Part shown: positions 55,350 through 64,000 of the stretch, piece after piece | How positions within the stretch are numbered: position 1 is the first letter of the stretch | How the letters are laid out: every line of letters starts with the position of its first letter | NCBI GenBank assembly: GCA_005656395.1 | Contig: SRSI01000007.1 | Coordinates: 663,195-727,194 of the forward strand | DNA from: Strongyloides papillosus | Lineage: Eukaryota > Nematoda > Chromadorea > Rhabditida > Strongyloididae | DNA: 64,000 nt | Reading direction: 5' to 3' | Translations under genes and position numbers: made by a program | The notes under the pieces: model-generated | The model's database searches: none | Seen by the model: only the letters and a program-made list of their open reading frames with translations | Told to the model about the DNA's origin: nothing

Positions 55350-56710
55350 AATTCTCATGCCGAAAATCTATCTCCTGGTAGTAACTCTATTTTAACTAAA
55401 ATGACTGCTATTGATAACAAAAAATGTTTTGTTGGATTAGATACTTGTTCCATCATCGACGTAATTAGTCCAAAATTACTAAAACTTTTGGATCTCGATG
55501 ATTAAGATATAAAAATAAATATTGCAGCTTTACAAGATGATAAATGGTGCAAACGTAAAAACAAAGAAATTATTATTAATCCCAAGGCTCATACTACATT
55601 GTTAATAAACCTATTGATATCAAAGATAATCTATCCGATTTTGATTTATTGTTAGTCAGAAAGTTTTAAAGCAAACGTTATCTTATTTTATCGATCTTAA
55701 ATGTAGCCAACTCATTCATGTTTATCAGTTTAACGAAAAGGAAGCTATTGATAAAAGGTCCAATGAAATGTCACTAATGAAATTTCTAAGACAATTCAAT
55801 TTGAATCTAAAAAAATCCTACGAGTAATATATATTTATTGCCAAAGAAAAATAGTCCTATTATAGAGATGAAAATAATTTGTGGTCTCCCAAATAAACGT
55901 TTACTTACGAATTTGAAAAAGCAACGCGGTCGCTTCAAGAAAATCATTATTCCAGATTTAATACTGTTTTCTAATAAACTTGGTGGTGTAGAATTAGCTA
56001 CTAGTGACTTTATCTACACTAAATTCGTTAGTACTAGCAGTATTCTTTATACTAAGATTGCGATACAGGATTTTTTACATATAAACTAATATTTTAGAGG
56101 TACGGAGACGATCTTTTAATAATTTGGAAGCATTAAATTTGTCACGAAAAAAATCTTTGGATCTAATCATTTAATCTGTACTTGTGAATAAATTCTTAAT
56201 TAACATGCCAGCTTTTAATGTGAATGATGTTGTTGAAATAGAAAATTGCCAAAACAAAGAGAAAAGACATGTTGTTTTTAATTCCATAATTCACTACTCC
56301 AACATTAGTTGAAATTTGTCATAAACGTGAAGGTCATTCCTCGTATCTCAAACTTTAGAATCACATTGCTCAATTTGTATACTTTTCCAACTTAAAAATT
56401 TTATCAAACATTCGGTAAAATTTTGTGTCGTATGTTCTCAATTCAATCCCAAACCAGTTGCATCTCTTCTGACTCGCAAAATATCTACTGTAGATAAATC
56501 AATAACTGATGCTACATGGAAATGTTAAGACCAGTACAAATGTGTAATCGTGGATTCAAATGCGTTCTAGTATTGACTGACAACACCACATGCTTCATAT
56601 TAATTTTTCTAAGACGCTCTTCGAACCATCCTAAAGTTGACATAGATTACAGAAAATCTATCTTAACTTTGACGTTTCAAAAGTTTCTCGCTCGCGAAAT
56701 GTTAACATAA
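55350..56710 (+). pseudogene. Decayed LTR-retroelement protease and integrase
   Basis: The early part encodes CFVGLDTCSIIDVISPKLLK (55425-55480), an aspartic-protease motif with Cys in place of the Gly of DTG. After several broken frames, EICHKREGHSSYLK (about 56312-56355) and FCVVCSQFNPKP (about 56421-56455) form the HHCC zinc-binding domain of an integrase, followed by RGFKCVLVLTDNTTCFILIF (56549-56610), the start of the integrase core. RT has been lost or is too decayed to see. I cannot decide between gypsy and BEL/Pao. Confidence 0.55.
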
Positions 56711-56739
56711 TAAAACTATACTAATACCGTGAAAGAAAT

Positions 56740-56975
56740 AAAGTACGCCCACAAAATAAGGGGTATAAAAAGAAAAAGATATTAATAAGAAGACAGTTCC
56801 TAATGAGTTCCTAATTAGTTCCTAGTCAGTTCTCCTAAGATAGCTCTCTGTAGCTTCCTGTAAGATGCCGTTATAATAATATTAATGTATTTTCCTCACT
56901 ATTATTGTTTACTCTATTTTTGTTATAAATAAATTATTTCATCAACACACCGCTACACACGCACCATAACGCTCG
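56740..56975 (+). repeat. Probable 3' LTR of the preceding retroelement
   Basis: Contains GGGGTATAAAAAG (near 56758) as TATA box, a short direct-repeat cluster GAGTTCCTAATTAGTTCCTA (56813-56832), and a polyadenylation-like AATAAATTA (about 56929), ending before CACACCGCTACACACGCACC. This order (TATA, R, poly-A signal) directly after an integrase remnant fits a 3' LTR. The matching 5' LTR was not found. Confidence 0.45.
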
Positions 56976-58251
56976 AATAAAGATAAGGTCTTCAACATTT
57001 CAACTTTTAAAGTGTATGACAAAGCTAATTATGCTAATGTCTGTTTATTTAAACCTCTTAAACTTGAGTGGAGGAAGAATCTCTCTTTTAACTTGAAAAT
57101 ACTAAGAGAATATGAAATGATTATATCTAAAATGGATGTTTTTGTAAGAAGTGATGAAACGCCTAATTTTCTAGATAAAAGAGAGAATTTTTTTATTAAA
57201 ATTATTATTCCGTTAAGTTAAATTTGTTTTAAAATCGGCTCGTGATTTCGTGGCTACTTTACACTGAAAAAATTTTGTTACAATATTTCAATAAATTCGA
57301 CAAACATGCATAGTTTGTTAATGGTTACAAATTGAATTTAAATTCAAATTTTTTTTGATAATGCAATCATAATATTGTTACCAAAATGAATATTTCAGAC
57401 TGTTTTAATAAAATATTTTATATTGTAATCAGTCAAACAAACTATAGTGTTTTGTGCAACGGTTACAGACCGTTTTATTCAGAAAAACATAATTAATAAT
57501 AAAAATTATAACAATAATGATTTTATATAAATTAAATATATATTTTATTTCAATTGCATTTTTAAGTAATGCAAATCTTAGAATATAAATTTTTCTTTAT
57601 AATATATTATTAATTACTTTATTAAAAGTCGAATTTGTGTAAACATAAAAATATTTTAACAAAAATTATTTTTTTAAACAATCAAAAAAACAACAATAAC
57701 ATTTTATTTATTTGATTACTTTTTTTCCTAAATTTTTGGGTAAATTAACTAAAAAAATTTATTTGAGTTTATGTTTGTTTTCATTTTTCTAGCTAACCTT
57801 TATAAACTTATTTTTTCTTGAGTTGTAATTTTAAATAAATTAATTGACAATTTTTTTAATGTTGATAACGTATGATATAAATTTTATTTAACAACAAATG
57901 ATATATTTGATCTTTAAAAATTTCTCTTCAACTTAAATTTAAAAAAACATTAAACAAAAAAACAATATACACAAAAAACAACAATCTTTTTAAAATGGTT
58001 TTAAAAGATAATATAAAAAAGTAATTTATAGTAATTCGAATTATAAAAGCACATTAATAAATATACTATTATAAATTAATAAATGCTCTGTATAAAAATT
58101 CTCACAATTTTACTTAAGATTAATTTCTATATTGTATTTTGAAATGTGTTGTAGATAACAACTTAAATATCAAGAAAAAACAATAACAAAAAAACATCAA
58201 TACAGACAAAAATACACATAAAATAACACAAATCTGTGAACAGTGTAGTAA
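56976..58251. other. AT-rich stretch with one unexplained frame
   Basis: The plus frame 57012-57221 (KANYANVCLFKPLKLEW near its start) has a normal amino-acid mix but no domain I know; it may be another retroelement scrap. At 57265 CACTGAAAAAATTTTGTTAC resembles the end of the MITE at 59613. Otherwise A/T runs. Confidence 0.3.
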
Positions 58252-58432
58252 TATGCTATTTTGTAAACACAGATCATTGCCAATGCCATTTGTAGAACAT
58301 ATGCATAAAACTTTTTTTAATATTCATTAATAAAATAAATGATTTTATTAGGTAAAATCTTTTATATTTAAAAATATTTTACGTACATGTTCTACAAATG
58401 GCATTGGCAATGATCTGTGTTTACAAAATAAC
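58252..58432. repeat. Inverted duplication of a gene's 3' coding end
   Basis: About 53 bases at 58255-58307 (core ACAGATCATTGCCAATGCCA) are an almost perfect reverse complement of 58379-58431, which is the last part of the coding exon of the gene at 58348-59011. The two arms, about 70 bases apart, can fold into a long hairpin. Divergence is low, so the event is recent or the arms are kept alike. Confidence 0.85.
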
Positions 58433-59011
58433 AGATCTTTTTGGTAAGTAAAACACCCTAAAAACTGATAAAGTTGTTTATCTAATCCATTCATCTTCAT
58501 TTTAGGGCATAAACTATTAACCATATACCAGTCTAAAAGTATATTTTTCATACTATAAGAACTTGAGTATGTAGCTCCAGCTATTTTAAAATAATACTTT
58601 TTTTGTGTTTTTTCAATTTCAGTATATATGCCATTGCTAGAAATATCAACCTAAAAAAAAACTTTATGAGTTTTAATAATTTTTAGTGTAACATACTTTT
58701 TTTACAGATGGCAATTCCATTTCAATTGATATTTTTTTAAATAGAAATATTATTGCATTTTCTAAAGGATCATTGAAAGAGTTTTTTATTAAACTATTTT
58801 TTTGATAATAATTTAAAATTATTTCAAAACTCTTTTTTATTTCCTCTACAAAAATAATATCCTCCATTCCAAGTTGATCTCTAGATCTTAAATAGTAATA
58901 TAATTCATTTTGACGCTGCTTCATTCCTGGCCATAAATTTCTATCCATATCAAAAATAAGATGCTGGTAATCTTTAGGTTCTTTTATGCTTAAGCATACT
59001 TCAAGTGGTCT
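58348..59011 (-). CDS. Two-exon reading frame left of the transposon pair, unknown
   Basis: Exon 59011-58697 (acceptor TAATTTAG just upstream), intron 58696-58651 (46 nt, GTATGT..TTTTAG), exon 58650-58348: 206 codons in frame. It begins RPLEVCLSIKEPKDYQHLIF and ends KIFLNIKDFT. There is no start codon at its beginning, so at least one upstream exon is expected. The obvious candidate is the gene at 59760-60760 on the same strand, but I could not find a donor there that keeps frame. Contents: polar, helical, four Cys, no domain known to me (motifs MDRNLWPGMKQRQNELYYYL and ILLDWYMVNSLCPK). The last 50 bases of its coding are duplicated in inverse orientation just downstream. Confidence 0.55.
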
Positions 59012-59612
59012 CTAAATTACAAAATAATAATTTTTCTAAATATACTTTATTGCATTATTTTAATTTCTAGAGAAAAAAAATAGTCTTTTATACAAATTAA
59101 AAAAAATAAATATCAAAAATTACATATTTACGTTATTTGAAGATAATTTGATAAATATTATTTTGTTTAATTTTACTAGTTATCTTTCTTCATATTTACC
59201 ATTTTCATTTTATTTTTGGAAAAAAATATAAAAATGTTTCTATAAAGTAATATTGCAGAAGAAATTTTCTAGTATTTATAGGTACTTTAAAATGGGATTA
59301 AATAGTTATTTCTAACAACAACTTAAATGATCATATAGTTGAAAGCTTTTATTTTAGTTTATCAAACATATAAATATCATTTTGTTGATTGTTGCCTTAT
59401 ATTAATGTTAGTACTAATTTTTATAGTAAAATTTATAAATATCTCTTAATTTATATACTAATTATATTTATAATAGATCATAAACATTAAGATTCTTGTC
59501 AAATATGAGAATGTTTTTCTTCATAATTATGTTAGAAGCTGTTATTATTATTTTTTGATTACACTAGTTAAATATTGTTGGTTATTAATTTTTATGATAT
59601 TATATTTTTAGC
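59012..59612. other. AT-rich stretch, probably intronic or intergenic
   Basis: Nothing coding. It lies between two same-strand reading frames, so it may be an intron. Confidence 0.3.
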
Positions 59613-59753
59613 TATCACTGAAAAAAATATAACTTTTGACAAAAAGTGTTATAGTTTTGAAGAAATATATTAATCAAATTATAAATATAATATTTTTAAA
59701 ATTTTAAGGCATATTTTATTTTTAATTTTTACGTTATAAATTTTTTCAGTGAT
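59613..59753. mobile_element. Small MITE
   Basis: 140 bases with inverted ends ATCACTGAAAAAAATATAAC and, complemented from the right, ATCACTGAAAAAATTTATAAC. It ends 6 bases from the stop codon of the minus-strand gene at 59760, so its insertion may have created the present 3' end of that gene. Confidence 0.55.
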
Positions 59754-59759
59754 TCCGTA

Positions 59760-60760
59760 TTAAAATATAGGCATATAATTTTTTAAATGTAACCCTTTTT
59801 GAATTAACTTATATATTAAAGAAGTCAAACATACATCTAATGGATTTGAAGGTTCATTGATAATCCTGGTTTCTTGAATTTTTGCTTTCTTTTTATCTCT
59901 GGAACGTTTTGTTTTCCACATATTTTTGAATTGATCTACATTAAGTTTCAACTCAAAATTTAATCTGTTTTGAACAAATTTCAGCATAGCGTTTACAAAA
60001 TGTTTATCTTCTTGTACACTTAATGGGACATATTTACTAAAACATTTGATAAATTTTCTAACTTTTTAAACATACTCTATTAAATCAATGATAAATCTAT
60101 TTAAAACATTATGATGTTTATCTAAAATAAATTTTTTTTTAAAAATATCGAAAGAAAATAATTACCATTGTAATATTTAACGTGATCTTCAGTATTTTTA
60201 CTAGTAACAAGATTTAATGCAGCTTCAAGATTTTTGTAACTTTCATCTCTTTTGAATATTTCCACCAATAAAACTAAATCATTTCTACCATTAAAAATAC
60301 GTGTTATAACTGTTTCAATTAAGTCTAATTCAGTTTCATCAATATCATCATTCGCTTTTGAAAAACTTCTTTTCATGTTATCTCTAATTTTATACGATAA
60401 TGTATCACTTGAATTATTGTGATTTCCTACCGGAAATGTGGTAGTCGGTGATGAATTGATATTATTATGCAAATTAAAATTTAAAGTTTCTGATGTTCTA
60501 TTGTTTAAAGAAGCATTAACTTCTATAGTTTGATTAACATTATTTTTTGTTAAAAGGAATGACATTGTTGAATCAATGTTCTTTTTGTCAACAGGTCCCG
60601 TTTTTTTCACATTTGGAGATTCAATTTGAGAAATTTTACGTTCTTCACTATAGTTTCTTAAAATATTAACAATATTATTGCCAATATGCTCTTGATCAAA
60701 ACTGGTGTTTGTTTCAATAGATTCTAGATTATATTGTTTTTTATTCTGAGAATTGTTCAT
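59760..60760 (-). CDS. Two-exon protein divergent from the transposase gene
   Basis: Exon 1 is 60760-60166, the intron is 60165-60062 (104 nt, GTAATT..AAAAAG), and exon 2 is 60061-59760: 298 residues. The acceptor is poor in pyrimidines, which lowers certainty. The first 130 residues are Asn/Ser/Thr-rich and probably disordered (MNNSQNKKQYNLESIETNTS). A helical globular region follows (ELDLIETVITRIFNGRNDLV, then FSKYVPLSVQEDKHFVNAML, KLNVDQFKNMWKTKRSRDKK). The layout - disordered N-terminus, coiled or helical C-terminus with basic patches - parallels the gene at 19968-21027. Its start lies 277 bases from that of the transposase on the other strand, so the two probably share a bidirectional promoter. 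I propose a DNA-binding or accessory partner of the transposase; there is no recognised domain to prove it. Confidence 0.6.
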
Positions 60761-61037
60761 TTTAAAAATTTAACAGTACTAGCTATAAATAAAATAAATT
60801 ATCTAATAATAGATTTTAGCAATGCGCAATCGAGATATTGAATCACATTTTTAAAAAAATTTAACTACATTAGCTAGAAGTAATACAAATTATCTGATAA
60901 TAAACTTTAGCGACGTGTAATTGGAACATAGAATCAAATTTTTTTATATTTAAATTTTAAGGCTTATTAAATCAGAAGAAAATTAAATAAAATTTTCAAT
61001 AAAATTATTATATGCACATATATTAATTTTTAGCATA
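60761..61037. promoter_or_regulatory. Divergent intergenic promoter region
   Basis: 277 bases between two head-to-head start codons. Two imperfect copies of one block are present: ACTAGCTATAAATAAAATAA (60779-60798), with GATTTTAGCAATGCGCAATC about 30 bases later, and ACATTAGCTAGAAGTAATAC (60868-60887), with AACTTTAGCGACGTGTAATT about 25 bases later. They are about 85 bases apart and could be binding sites. An acceptor-like TTTTTAG ends 4 bases before the plus-strand ATG. Confidence 0.5.
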
Positions 61038-63267
61038 ATGAATTTTTATATATCACCTATCACAAAAGTCAAATGTCAATTTTGCCAGTATGAATGTTGC
61101 TTAGAAAATATTTTGGAACATTTTGCTTTTGTACACAACTGGAATGAAACCAGCTCAAACAATTTAACTCACTCCTGTTTAATAGATAATTGTGATATAT
61201 CAAATTTATCTTATTGTAATTTTATCAATCATCTTAAAAATGACCATTCCTTTGATATTATTTCATCACGGTGTATAATTAATGATAGACCTCTTAATTG
61301 TGTTAACGGCATAGATGACGTGGGTCATACTTTAGAAGATATAATTGATATTATTGATCTTGAACTTGCTAAATTTTTATCATGCACCGGTAATATTAAC
61401 ATGAAAACAGCAAAATCATTACAAACAATGCTTCATTCAATTTTTCTGAAGACGTCAAACTATCAATTATTAAATGCGGTAAAGAACAGCAAAATTTTCG
61501 AGTATCTTAAAGATCTTGACTGCCTTAGAATTCCATTTACATCTAATGCAGAACTTTATAAAAGACTTCGAATAAAAAGTGAATTACCTGCAATTTATAT
61601 GATTAATATAAAATATGATATGGAATTGTATTTAAAACAAGAAATATTAATGAGTGACAAATTCAATGAATGGTTGTCCCAAGTGAATCAACTAGAAGTA
61701 ATACTTTATTGTGACGATATTTGTGCTGGAAATACTTTACGTGCGTCTTCTAAAAATGTTAATATAACTAATTTCTGTTATCGCATTTATTGTCCTGTGC
61801 TTGCAAATTCATCAAAGCTTAGACATTACAGAGTTTTAGCTTGTACCAAAGCCAGATTTGCTAAAACAAATTCATATAAAGAAGTAACAAAAATAGTTGT
61901 GAATAAAATCGAAGAAACAATCTTGAATATTCAGAATAGATCAGTTACACTTAATGTTAAATTCATAACAGGTACAAAAATATTAAATAACAGTTATTTA
62001 ATTGTTACAACAACAAATGTATAATCTTTTTTCTATAACATATTTTTTACGAATACCGATTAATGACTTTTTTTTGAATACATACATACCCTGAAAATGA
62101 ATTATCATATCAATCAAAGTTAATTTTTTATTTCGATTTGCACACATTGATAAAGAGTTATCATATATATCAATATCAATTTTTGTATTTTTCGTTTTGA
62201 CTTATACACATTGATTGAGAATTGTCATTTCAGTGTAAAAAGCTGTTAATGACTTTTTTTTCAAACATACATACTTTAAAAAAGAAATATCATATTTATC
62301 AATAATTAATTTTCGCATTCTTTATTTTAACATTTTTTTAGGAGATAATGTTTTTATGATGACCTTGTTTAATGTAAATCTTTGCTACAGAGCCATGGGA
62401 AATAATAATTGCCGCATATGCCATATTGGTGGCAGACTATGGTCTTTATACAAAACATCAAATGATTTAATTCACTTTTATCGTGGTTCTATAGATATTC
62501 CTTTCTTAAAACCATACAATAATATGGTACTTGATGGGTTTCATGACATCGTTGTAGGCATTTTAAAAAAAGCATTATCAAACATTTTACCATCATTTCA
62601 AAAATGTAGTTCTATGACAAATGTTCAAATGCGTAATTCAATTCTTCAATACGCAGAAGCAAATAATTGTTTTCATTATTTGAATACGCTTTTACATGAG
62701 ACAGTATTTGATAAATATGTTTCTGGTGGCACTTTAAACAAGTTAACTGGTAGCCAAATAAATGCTATGTCATTTTCACTGTATAATCTTATGAAAGATT
62801 ATATTAACGATAATAATGTAGAAGTAAATAGATTAAAAAAGGTTAAAAATATGATTGGAATTTTAAAATCACTACTTAATTTAGTTGTTATTCTTAGTAA
62901 TGGAGAATTAGATTATAAAACTGCAGCACGATATTGGGAACAAAGTGCAAATAATTTTATAGCTGGGTTTGATGTAGAAACAGGATTCAAATTAAAGTGG
63001 AGTATCAAAGTACATAACATACTTCATTACAACGAAATGATTTTACATTTTAAAATTCCTCCTTATTGGATGAGTACTATGCGCTTTGAAAATGCAAATT
63101 TTAAATTAAAACAAGTACTTGCTTCTACATCCTCAAGAATAAACAGTCCTAAAACAATAGTAAAAAAAATAAAATGGATGTCTTTTTTACAATCTTATAC
63201 AAATGTCAAGGAGACGTATTCTAATTTAAGAACATGGAATTATGATATTCCATTATATGAATATTAA
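61038..63267 (+). CDS. Transposase-like protein with C2H2 fingers, intact
   Basis: Exon 1 is 61038-61971 and exon 2 is 62342-63267. The 370-nt intron (GTACAA..TTTTTTAG) joins Gly311-312 so that ...VKFITG continues DNVFMM in frame: 619 residues without a stop. N-terminal C2H2 fingers: C13-x2-C16-x11-H28-x4-H33 and C47-x4-C52-x12-H65-x4-H70. Core motifs: LYCDDICAGNTLR (223-235); ITGDN (310-314); NNCRICHIGG (about 333-342); LDGFHDIVVGILKK (375-388); LHYNEMILHF (about 539-548); YWMSTMRFENANFK (about 553-566). The same order (DD..GNPLG, GDN, CRxC, DxxHD, xMRFE) occurs in a widespread animal transposase-derived family that I recall but cannot name surely. Asp226/227, Asp313 or Asp380 and Glu560 are candidate metal ligands. 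A splice-acceptor-like site 4 bases before the ATG suggests trans-splicing. Confidence 0.8.
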
Positions 63268-63394
63268 AGCGATTTTTCAAATATATTTGTGTTTTTAATG
63301 ATTATATTCAAATAAGACGTTATAAAAATTAATATTTTAATTAAAATATTTCTGAAAACATTTGTTTAATATTTGTCTTGTATTTTTTATAGTA
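63268..63394. other. Short intergenic region
   Basis: 127 AT-rich bases between the transposase stop and the kinase start; ends in TTTTTTATAG, an acceptor-like site 3 bases before the kinase ATG. Confidence 0.5.
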
Positions 63395-64000
63395 ATGAAT
63401 ATTAATTTGCAACTTCCATTTATTATTGATTCAGAAACAGTCATAACTGATATTCTTAAGAAAGGAGGATTTGCTACTATTTACAAAGGAACTCGTAAAA
63501 ATAAAATTGTTGCAGTAAAAGCTGAGTGTATGTATAATGAATCATCAACAAATGAAATAAAGCACATGGCTCTTTTTGTCGATAGTACAATAAGTGCTTT
63601 ACCATCTTTTTTCAGTTGTGTTCTTAACGTTGAAAAGGAAATACGGTTTATTACTATGGAATATTATGATACATCTTTGGCTGAATTTGTTAACAAGCGT
63701 CCATCAAAAAAACTTACATTTAATGAAATTCTTCTAATATCCTATGATATTTTATATGCATTGAAGTTTCTTAATTTGTTTCAAATAATCCATAATGATA
63801 TCAAGGAATCAAATATTATGGTTTTGAAGGATATAATTGATTCAAATGGCATTAAACTCATTGACTATGGATCGTCCTTGACTTTTGGACAACCAATTAG
63901 TAGATCAGTAAATATCACGCCGTCATATGCTGGTCTTTGGATTCATGAAGATTTCGTTTGCACCTATCGATGTGATTTATTTTCTTTGACAGTAATGGCT
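63395..64000 (+). CDS. CK1-like protein kinase, 3'-truncated by the window
   Basis: 202 codons are open to the right edge. Kinase landmarks: glycine loop KKGGFATIYKG (22-32); catalytic lysine in VAVKAE (Lys42); IIHNDIKESNIM (131-142) as catalytic loop, with HND in place of HRD; and LIDYG (155-159) for DFG. The Phe-Gly-Gln-Pro after the activation Asp and the DIKESN loop point to the CK1/TTBK group, which is greatly expanded in nematodes. The start has an acceptor-like site immediately before it and a compact N-terminus of about 20 residues, so the start is likely right. HND retains the catalytic Asp, so activity is possible. It follows the transposase on the same strand by 127 bases but is probably an ordinary host gene. 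Confidence 0.85.
   Translation, partial: MNINLQLPFIIDSETVITDILKKGGFATIYKGTRKNKIVAVKAECMYNESSTNEIKHMALFVDSTISALPSFFSCVLNVEKEIRFITMEYYDTSLAEFVNKRPSKKLTFNEILLISYDILYALKFLNLFQIIHNDIKESNIMVLKDIIDSNGIKLIDYGSSLTFGQPISRSVNITPSYAGLWIHEDFVCTYRCDLFSLTVMA

Noticed and set aside
57012..57221. 69-residue plus-strand frame
   Set aside because: Normal composition but no signal, domain or splice support; noted only as a possible retroelement scrap.
1..64000. CRISPR array, operons, Shine-Dalgarno sites
   Set aside because: No short regular repeat-spacer array; introns and codon layout show eukaryotic DNA.

Overview
The window is very AT-rich eukaryotic DNA, most likely from a nematode, and I would guess the Strongyloides/Parastrongyloides group. 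Three things point that way. Introns can be placed exactly and are tiny: 38, 41, 46 and 57 nt, with GT..AG ends. Secreted cysteine-rich proteins are present, including a six-domain TIL inhibitor. Pyrimidine-rich AG acceptors sit a few bases before start codons, at 61034 and 63392, as expected for spliced-leader trans-splicing. The species is inference; no rRNA, tRNA or mitochondrial marker was seen.

Most of the window is a graveyard of mobile elements with a few host-type genes between them. Retroelements: an open gypsy-type gag-pol running off the left edge (1-2369, minus); a second, decayed gypsy copy with its 5' LTR and primer-binding site (48630-52118, plus) and a solo LTR of the same family (41001-41343); two decayed tyrosine-recombinase (DIRS/PAT-like) elements (9691-10912 plus, 17150-18960 minus); integrase or protease remnants at 8602-9110, 31062-31892 and 55350-56710; and a composite repeat present twice in inverted orientation (5763-6358 and 31812-32412). 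DNA elements: MULE-type transposase remnants (26095-26530 next to a ubiquitin-protease gene, and 53031-54518); four long inverted-repeat elements (11912-13998, 32763-33701, 36503-38005, 46225-47110); and small MITEs at 16488, 18995 and 59613.

The most interesting part is the right end. A spliced 619-residue transposase-like gene (61038-63267), with two C2H2 fingers and motifs suggesting a DDE nuclease, lies head to head with a spliced 298-residue gene (59760-60760, minus). Further left is another two-exon reading frame (58348-59011, minus). The same head-to-head layout recurs at 19968-24055, where the transposase has decayed. I read these as two copies, one possibly intact, of a class of two-gene DNA transposons.

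Host-type genes: a CS-alpha-beta-like secreted peptide (3781-4053); a secreted protein split into an arginine-rich half and a glutamate-rich half (14503-15567); a ubiquitin-specific-protease-like gene (25009-26115); a tandem pair of single-pass membrane micro-proteins (28063-29467); a two-exon secreted protein (34963-35993); the TIL inhibitor (43782-45134); a 91-residue secreted peptide (47651-47964); and a CK1-like kinase cut by the right edge (63395-64000). A UPF1-like SF1 helicase pseudogene fills 38046-40476.
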